Assembly (NCBI RefSeq): GCF_047496725.1
Contig: NC_132986.1
Coordinates: 2,256,001 to 2,320,000, forward strand
Origin: Anoplolepis gracilipes
Taxonomy: Eukaryota; Arthropoda; Insecta; Hymenoptera; Formicidae
DNA length: 64,000 nucleotides
Direction of reading: 5' to 3'
In this document: positions 56,946-64,000 of the stretch, piece after piece
Layout: every line of letters begins with the position of its first letter
Position numbering within the stretch: position 1 is the first letter of the stretch
The notes under the pieces: generated by a model
Seen by the model: only the letters and a program-made list of their open reading frames with translations
Told to the model about the DNA's origin: nothing
Database searches by the model: none
Program-made: the position numbers and the translations under genes

Positions 56946-58498
56946 AAGAGAGAGATTTCTTTCTCAACTTGGTACACAGCATCATAATCATAGAGTATGA
57001 CAAAAACATCACTGACTCTGCATTTTTCAAAGAAACATTAAATATTTTCTCTCGAATGAATATGTAAGTTAAAATTGAAATATTAACGGCTGTATATATT
57101 TACTCTTTGACGAGCTTCATATTTGGATGAAATATCGATTTCCACAAGATTTAATAATATTCCGACACACGTAGAATACCGTGCGAAGCTTGAGGCAGCG
57201 CATCGTCAACAGCTTTTCAATGAGTTTTGACCAGCATCCCGTGACGCGCGAGACTTCAGCATCGTCAGCTGCGCTCCGCCTAGCAAAGTCCGATCCTTCT
57301 CGGGCTGGTTCGCTGTCTAACAAACCGCGCTTCATTAAAACGTGGTAACCCGGCGAATCGGCGGTAATTGAATCGACGACTATCTATTGGAGTGAGTCCG
57401 CGGAGTAACTTTTGGCTCGAAAGTTTGGCCGCGTGTCGCGGCCGGAAGTATGCGTCGCGTCGCTCAGGAGATCGGAATCTGTAACTCTGTCCAGTTCCGG
57501 TCTGCGGCGACAGCTGGAGGATACAGATGAATGCTCAGAATGTAACCAGACTCACCAGCAAATATTTAGAATTATTCTAAACGTTAACAATGAATTTTGC
57601 AAGATATATCTGTATTTCCACATCGCTGTCTAGAATTTTTAATTTTCCTAATTATAAAATTTATTTAATGTTTTTTACTCGTTTGTTCTATTTATATAAA
57701 TAAATTATATAATTTTTATTTATTTATTTTATTCATAATATAAGTTATATATTATATAATAATTTAATGTGACATTAAAAAAAGAACAAAATTTTGATTT
57801 TTCTCTGTGACGTATTATAAATCTTATTATATATTTCCGTCATACAGAGAACTATATAAGTTAACATTCGAAAAAAAACAACATCCTAGAAGGCTACAAT
57901 TGACAAATCTCATTTACAATAACAAGAGATTAAGTAATTGCGAGAAGTAAAAATAATTTAATTGAACAAAATTCTGTCGAATATATGTGAAAAGTTAATG
58001 ATGTTTGCTCGTTCTTTCTGACATATCTCCCATGAGGAATACAGACGTAATCAAATCTTCGCGTACCGCGAGATTATTATTTATCTACCTGTTTATTCGT
58101 GGATTCCAACAAAGATACATTTATCAAATTGCAACCTACGCTCGGCGGATATCAATTTTTGTGAAAACCATGCCAGCAGAAGCAGCGATGGATTTATTTA
58201 CATAGCCCCCGTTAACAATATCCGTTGTGCATAAATTGTACGTGAATATCTTCAATGTTGCAGATTGTTTGCTCACCATCGAGGATATTATCGGGATGCA
58301 ACGAATGCGTTATCGATGTCCTTCTCTTTTCTTTTTCTGTCTACGATAAAGCGACAGCGAATGGAAACGCTTTATTTCTCCGTACGTATAATACATCGTT
58401 TAATAATGAACGGAGTAAAAGTTAAGAGTCGAGAAGCGAAATAGACATAGCTTTTCAAAATGCTCGACAGACGTCGAATGCGAGAGATCAGATGTACT

Positions 58499-58500
<2 letters not shown>
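56946..58500. other. Unassigned sequence
   Basis: 57120-57540 is CpG-bearing with opposing short frames, including CATCGTCA twice (near 57201 and 57260). 57620-57960 is AT-rich. No gene recognised. Confidence 0.45.

Positions 58501-58534
<34 letters not shown>
58501..58534. repeat. (AT)17 microsatellite
   Basis: Uninterrupted AT run. Confidence 0.95.
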
Positions 58535-58536
<2 letters not shown>

Positions 58537-58688
58537 CGTGAACCGGGCATTTCTCTTAACGTCGCCCCGAGTTTGGAATATTCATGAGGTCTGCTCGCAG
58601 CCACCGAGAATCCGCACAAATGTTTCCGGGTTAATATTTGAGATCTTATGTCGGCTAGATCCGGTGAAGCAGGCGGCTTATCGTGATG

Positions 58689-58733
58689 AAAGAAAGAAAA
58701 AAATAAAAAAAAAAAAAAATAAAAAAAATAAAC
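58689..58733 (+). repeat. A-rich tract
   Basis: A-runs of up to 13 broken by G or T. About 150 bp downstream of the AT repeat. Confidence 0.85.
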
Positions 58734-58739
58734 AATTCA

Positions 58740-60590
58740 CTCGCTATGAGTCATAATGACGTTTCACATCGATTCAAGTTCCATTTTTCGTCTTGTTATT
58801 TAAAACGTTGCTTAGATTTTCAAATAAATTACACGTCGCTATTTTAATAGCTGAACGATTCTTTAAACAGATTATCCCATTAATTCGATACGATTACAGG
58901 AGAGTTAAATATGTGCAAGTATATACAAAAAGTGGATAACTGAATCACGAATTACATGTCAAAAATATCAAATTTTTTAAAAATAATTATGTACTTTTAT
59001 AAATTTATTTTCAGTTTTATTCTTATTTTAAAATACTTGAGATTTAACTATTAAGATATTTAACATTAGAAATTAATAACGATGCAACAACAAATGTTTC
59101 ACAAAATTTTGATTAACGACAACGTGTCTTTCAATTTGCTGTTAAAGCTAAAAGTTTTGAGTCACCTTATATTTTTATATCGACTCACACATTTGTGACC
59201 ATCGCATAGAGCTCCCGTCGCGCAAAAATAAATCTTTCTCATCAATTCTGTCATTAGTATACATACAAATGATGTAGAGAGAAATCTTTTTCGCTGGTAT
59301 ATTTTTATATATGCACAAACGCGCCATAATTCGCGAACGACACGTCAACATACTTTCTACTCCATCTCACGTTTTAAAGTTGAAACGGAAAAAATTCAGA
59401 CACTCACACTATATTCGAAGTAACAGTAGCAGAAACCGTTGGCGATACATCGACAGATGCACCCGTCAAAGCATTAATATCCCGAAATTGCTGGCTATTC
59501 CCGATATTCGGTGGATAGCAGCAGCCCCTGGACCTTCGCCCCTCGCCATCGCGTCGATTTTGCATTTGAAATTCGACGGTGGCGAAGCCGTAGCGAATAA
59601 TAGCGGCCGCGCCTCTCGTTATTCGTCGAAGAAATGCCGAAAATTCCGCGTGCCTATCGTCCCGATAACACCATCGCGCGCGTAACTCCGTAACTATGCA
59701 AATAATATACGATGGGATTTCGGGGGTTCTGCTCTCTCTCTCTCTCTCTCTCTCGGAGGCGGCTCGCGCGCGCCGCGCCGGTTTAATTGGAAACTCGGCT
59801 ATGCGATATCTGCAAAAGCCTCTTAATAATATTACACACAAGCGCGATATCGCGTAGCAAAATTATTGTTTTTAAATTATGCGGCGCGGAAGGACGTAGA
59901 GAAACGTGACTCATGTGTAACAAATTATTTGAGAGATATTGATTCCGCATGAATGGTTGACCGAAGGAAATTATGCTGTCATTTATGCGTGAACTTTATT
60001 ATTCATGCTTTGACTATCAATCATACGCGACGTGGCCAATTCCAATAGAAATCGATAAATCTCATAAACACTATAAAATATATAATGGCAATGATTGGAG
60101 ATAAATAATATTAGCGCAGATAATTGATTTTATCGAATAATAAATATTAATTTTACATATTAGACTTTTATCGTAGCACTATAAATTTTATTTACAAATT
60201 CTTTATAATAAAATAATTATCTACCTATTTTAAAATGGAATGTTAATTTTTCAAAACTGTAAAAAAAAACTTTTTGTAATATCGATATATACAGTATTGT
60301 AAAAGTATATGTGATTGTCGAGATAAATGAAATTTACGAAAACTGAGGCTTTTTCAAATAATTTCAAAATTGTTAAATATTCCCTGCAAATTTTTGTCAC
60401 TTTAATGTAATCTTCTAAAATAATTATTAATTATGTTTATTTAAAAATTATTACATTATAGTGTTAACCCAAATCTGAATCTATCTGTTTATATTACGGC
60501 TAAAAACAATTACATTTGAGGTCTGTTAAAAGAATGTGCAGACGTGATACTATCTCGCCAGAGATCGTAAGAACGGAAAAAAGGATTTGG
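58740..60590. other. Unassigned sequence
   Basis: 58790-59150 and 60050-60530 are AT-rich. 59310-59840 is open on both strands (plus 124 codons, minus 145 codons, overlapping), CpG-rich, with no recognisable domain. (CT)n lies at 59732-59754. Confidence 0.4.
59732..59754. repeat. (CT)11 microsatellite
   Basis: Uninterrupted CT run bordered by GGAGGCGGCTCGCGCGCG. Confidence 0.9.
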
Positions 60591-61420
60591 ATGACCGGGT
60601 CTTTCTTTCTCTCTCTTTCTCTCTCTCGGCCAGGCCGATCTTTCCATTCGTCCCGAAATACACCGTGCGGAATAAGTCTCGGTCGTTGATCACCGCGTTA
60701 CCTGCTTTTCTGCCCCATTATCTTGGCGCGCCGATGTGTCTCGGCCGACACGGCCGAAATAGAACGGCGGACCGGAAGCGCTCGCACGTGAGAGATAAAC
60801 GCGCGCGTGCGATTTTACGACGGACCGTCGTCCGTCGAAAGTGCGCCTTCAAAAAGAATGCAACGATGCTCGTCCGAGCGAGCATCCGAATGTTACACTG
60901 CCGAGAAACGCGCGAATGCGAATCGTACGTGTCCCGGACGCACGCGTATAAACACATATACACACACACACATGCACGCCAATGACGGTGTATTATTTAT
61001 TTATTTATTTACCGCGGCGTTTCTCTCGACGCGGTATGTCGAGGCTAGAAGCTACACACTATGTCGTGGAAATGCGCTTTTCCTCAGCCCCGATCGAAGC
61101 TCCTCTCGTTCCTTACGTGCTCGACCTCCGTAATGCGATGTTTATGCCGTAACCAGAAATACACACGTGTTACCTTCATACGTGACTGGACGTTAACGCG
61201 CAGCTTCTCGCGTCCGATGGGCGAGTGTTACGACGCGAACATCTTCGATCTGCCCACTTACCATTTGCTGCTCGTTATGTACGATGCACGAAAATTTATT
61301 TTATATAAGTATGATTATGTACCTATGTCTATGGAGAAAAACAAACGACTGCTCGTCCTCGAGATGTTAATAAATATCACGTCAGCGGAAACCTTTCCAA
61401 CCTTTATGTAGAGTGATTAT
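60591..61420. other. CpG-rich unassigned stretch
   Basis: Overlapping frames of 83-132 codons lie on both strands and all three phases (60587-61411). The overlap and lack of any domain argue against a gene. It includes a CT-rich start (60598-60627), (AC)n near 60959 and (TTTA)n at 60991-61011. Confidence 0.4.
60818..60837. other. 8-bp GC-rich hairpin
   Basis: CGACGGAC (60818-60825), loop CGTC, GTCCGTCG (60830-60837): perfect pairing with a tetraloop. Confidence 0.85.
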
Positions 61421-62155
61421 ATTTAAACAAGATATTGCAAAAATGCAAAATTAATTGTCCCAAAGTGTTTTGTCACTTTGTGATATTTATGCAAATCGTA
61501 TTAATTAACTCGATGCCAGTAAAAATTGAATAACTTCAAATAATCAACGCCAGTGTGTTTCGTTTATACTTTATAAAAGCACGAGCATTATGATCTCCCA
61601 TCCTCAAAGTGTTAAACTTATAAATGTCGCCAAAGACCTTTCCACACTAGCCGAGTTTCATGTCGCAAGTAGTACGACTCTTCGTACGGTGCGACAGGTG
61701 TACCATGTAAGAAATGAGCGCATCGACACGTCGTGGGAATAATAAAACCGGTCGTTTTTATACCGCTGCTGCATTTTTCACGCGTCTGGCAAAGAGGAGA
61801 ATAAAAATTCGCGCAAATGAAATAATAAAAATACAGAATTAATGCGCCGAACCAATCTGCTGAAGAAGGGGATCAAAGTAGAATGAATAGTAATTTTTAA
61901 TCGAATTGCTAATCTTACGTGTTATCGATCGAAATTATATTACATTATTCACTCTACATAATTATTCGTTATGACAAGCGAATACGAGTGACGAGAATAT
62001 ATCAGTTTATTTTGCGGAAAATGAGATATACAAAAATCATAAAAATTGCAAAAGTTAAAAGCACTATTTGCAGTGTATTTCAGAAAAATATAAATATAAC
62101 GTCTCGCTATAAACACGAGAAAAATAAAAATAACTTTCTACAGCGTTATTTTACA

Positions 62156-62211
62156 TTTTATAACGTTATATATTTCATATTTATATTATAACGTTATATA
62201 TTTCATATTAG
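62156..62211. repeat. 28-bp tandem duplication with a palindromic core
   Basis: Two near-identical units with period 28. Each contains the 12-bp palindrome TATAACGTTATA and TATTTCATATT. Confidence 0.85.
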
Positions 62212-62281
62212 TAGTTAATACTTAGTTTTAATATTTAAAAGTTAATGTATAAATGATAAATTAAAAAAACAAATATGATAC

Positions 62282-62298
62282 ATATATATATATATATA
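62282..62298. repeat. Short (AT)n
   Basis: About eight AT units, about 70 bp after the 28-bp tandem pair. Confidence 0.85.
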
Positions 62299-63860
62299 AC
62301 AACTGAGAACTACAACTAGAAAGAGAAAATACGAAAAAAAACTAAATATAAAAATGAAATATAAGCATGTAAAAGAACGATACTACGTATTTTTAATATT
62401 ATAATAGCCATGTGTGTAATTTAATAATAAATATTAGTTGAATTAGGTACACAACTCTCTCTTTTTTTTTTCTTTCTTTCTCTAAGAGAATTCATTATAA
62501 TGTTAGCTCATGTTTAGTCCGTCCGCGTTTAAGATGCGCTCTTGCGACTATCTCGAAAAATATAAAAAATACTTTCTCTCTGACGCGGATTAGTGTTAGT
62601 TCTTTCTTATTTTTTTTTTTTTGTAAGCTGCATAAATACTTAATAATATTAAAAAATAGGGAAAAAAATTTTAAATGTTAAAAAAATGTATATGAAATGT
62701 ACCGATATAAATTATATTGTATGTAGCTATATAAATTATAACCAAATTATACATTTTTTGTCTTATACATTTTTGTAGAAAATTATATATCATTTGTATT
62801 ATAGTTTTTATATTAAGCCTTTATTTATTTCTTATATATTTATACTGTTTTATATTTTTTAAATAATAACCTGCATGAGATAAACAATTGTTTTATAACG
62901 AAAAAGAGAATTATAACTTTATAAAAATTAATCGAATCCATATCTTTGTTTGCAATCAGAAATCATTCGCGTACAAAGTGACGTTACATTTCAAATTGCC
63001 GGTAAATTCATGAAAAATGCATGCAATGTACTTATGCATGTCGAGAAGAATTTTGTTGTTGAGATTCCTGAGAGCCCTTCTTATCCAACAAGGCAAGAGT
63101 AAACATTCATTAATATTAGCGAAAAAATGTAAATGGATTTATGTAACTACATCGCATTTAAACTGGCGTTTAAGAACCTTTTTCTGCGGCTGTAATTCGT
63201 TTGTGCTCCGCTAGCCTTAACCCTTTCAGACACTAAGCTCACTTTTGTTATGTTAGGTGCCACGAGAATTCCGCGGCCAGAAAACTCATTCCCCTTTTAT
63301 TAAAGAAGCTCTGCGTGTTCTTTAAATTATGAGAACGAGATGTGCGATAGTAGCTGCTGTAAAAGAGAACTGGACAAAGAAAAAGTAAATAAAAACGTAA
63401 AAAGATATTACGTAACAATTTCCAACAACATATCCATGAATTTAATCGTTTGAGTAGAATTTAAAATTAAATTTAGAATTACATTGTTTTTAATCCTACA
63501 ATAGTACTCTTATCTCTGTAATCGCATGACTTGCTTCGTTCGAAACAAATTTTTAAATTTATTACAATAATATAGAAAATTCCAGAATATATTATAATTT
63601 AGTTAATATTTTTTAGCTTTAGAATTTTCAATATTACTTTTTTTACAATAAATTTTAAGCATATTTAAAAAGCTTTTCTCAAAATTTTAACATTAAATTT
63701 TCTAAATGTATTAAAAATGTATTTTATTTATTCACATATATAAAATTAAATGAATTTTAGCGTGTAATACTTCAAGATTAAAGTTTTTTTTGTAAAATTG
63801 TCTAACATTCACAAAGTAAATGAAACGAGGGGATAGATAAAGAGAGGAAAAGAGAAAAAG

Positions 63861-64000
63861 AGAAAAGCGAGAGCAGCGAGAAAAGTTCGACTGATCGGTG
63901 TGAACGCAATTACTGGGATTAGCGGCAATTGCCAGGGGTTAATTCGCGGTCTGCTCCTCCTAATTGGTGGACGTTAGTGGGTCAGCCTCTAGGACGGTTC
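63861..64000. promoter_or_regulatory. Start of a balanced, TAAT-bearing block at the window edge
   Basis: After a purine tract (63826-63886) the sequence becomes balanced, with CAATTACTGGGATTAGCGG near 63907, GGTTAATTCGC near 63937 and CCTAATTGG near 63959. GGGATTAG is the class of site bound by bicoid/Otx-type homeodomains. It is cut by the window end. Confidence 0.25.

Larger units (their letters stand above)
61421..63860. other. AT-rich spacer
   Basis: Mostly AT-rich, with a balanced part at 61620-61760. It holds (TA)n at 62282-62298, a 28-bp tandem pair at 62156-62211 and T-runs near 62462 and 62610. 62940-63330 is more balanced. No recognisable gene. Confidence 0.5.

Noticed and set aside
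60587..61411. Chain of overlapping frames, up to 132 codons
   Set aside because: All phases and both strands are open in this CpG-rich DNA; no domain recognised.

Overview
Kind of sequence. This window looks like non-coding nuclear DNA from an insect, most plausibly a hymenopteran such as an ant. That is an inference from general character: the DNA is AT-rich overall, CpG is not visibly depleted (CGCG, TCGCG and GTCGTC words are everywhere), and it is scattered with long (GA/CT)n, (AT)n and poly-A/T tracts. No bacterial or organellar features were seen: no operons, ribosome-binding sites, rRNA, tRNA or CRISPR array. I recognised no protein-coding gene on either strand. The open frames are short, often overlap one another on both strands, and many are built on microsatellites or homopolymers. 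The window is best described as an intergenic or deep intronic 'gene desert'.

Layout. Two textures alternate. (1) AT-rich stretches (about 2.2-3.0, 3.5-4.5, 7.2-8.4, 18.0-20.4, 21.2-22.6, 28.8-29.2, 31.1-31.3, 37.1-37.7, 43.3-44.1, 52.0-53.3, 54.6-55.2 and 61.8-63.8 kb). The recognisable mobile-element remains are mostly in these: a TIR element with TTAA at both ends (3571-4359), a long-TIR foldback element flanked by TA (18477-19172), and a diverged direct-repeat pair (21179-21484 and 22343-22593). (2) CpG-richer, compositionally balanced stretches with little low-complexity sequence and many TAAT/ATTA words (about 0.9-1.2, 3.0-3.5, 4.5-5.1, 14.8-15.1, 24.8-25.0, 29.5-29.7, 30.8-31.0, 40.1-40.6, 44.1-44.3, 56.6-56.9 and 63.9-64.0 kb). 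These resemble arthropod conserved non-coding or enhancer sequence, but no conservation test could be run.

Structured DNA. The most striking observations are structural: a 73-nt hairpin of pre-miRNA size (21555-21627), a 22-bp perfect palindrome (6738-6759), a 15-bp stem with a 3-nt loop (23274-23306), a cluster of inverted repeats next to a five-run G-tract (10691-10836), and two long alternating purine-pyrimidine tracts (13394-13462, 32983-33016).

Bottom line. There is no gene system to reconstruct here. The candidates worth testing are the non-autonomous transposons, the 73-nt hairpin, and the set of putative cis-regulatory blocks.
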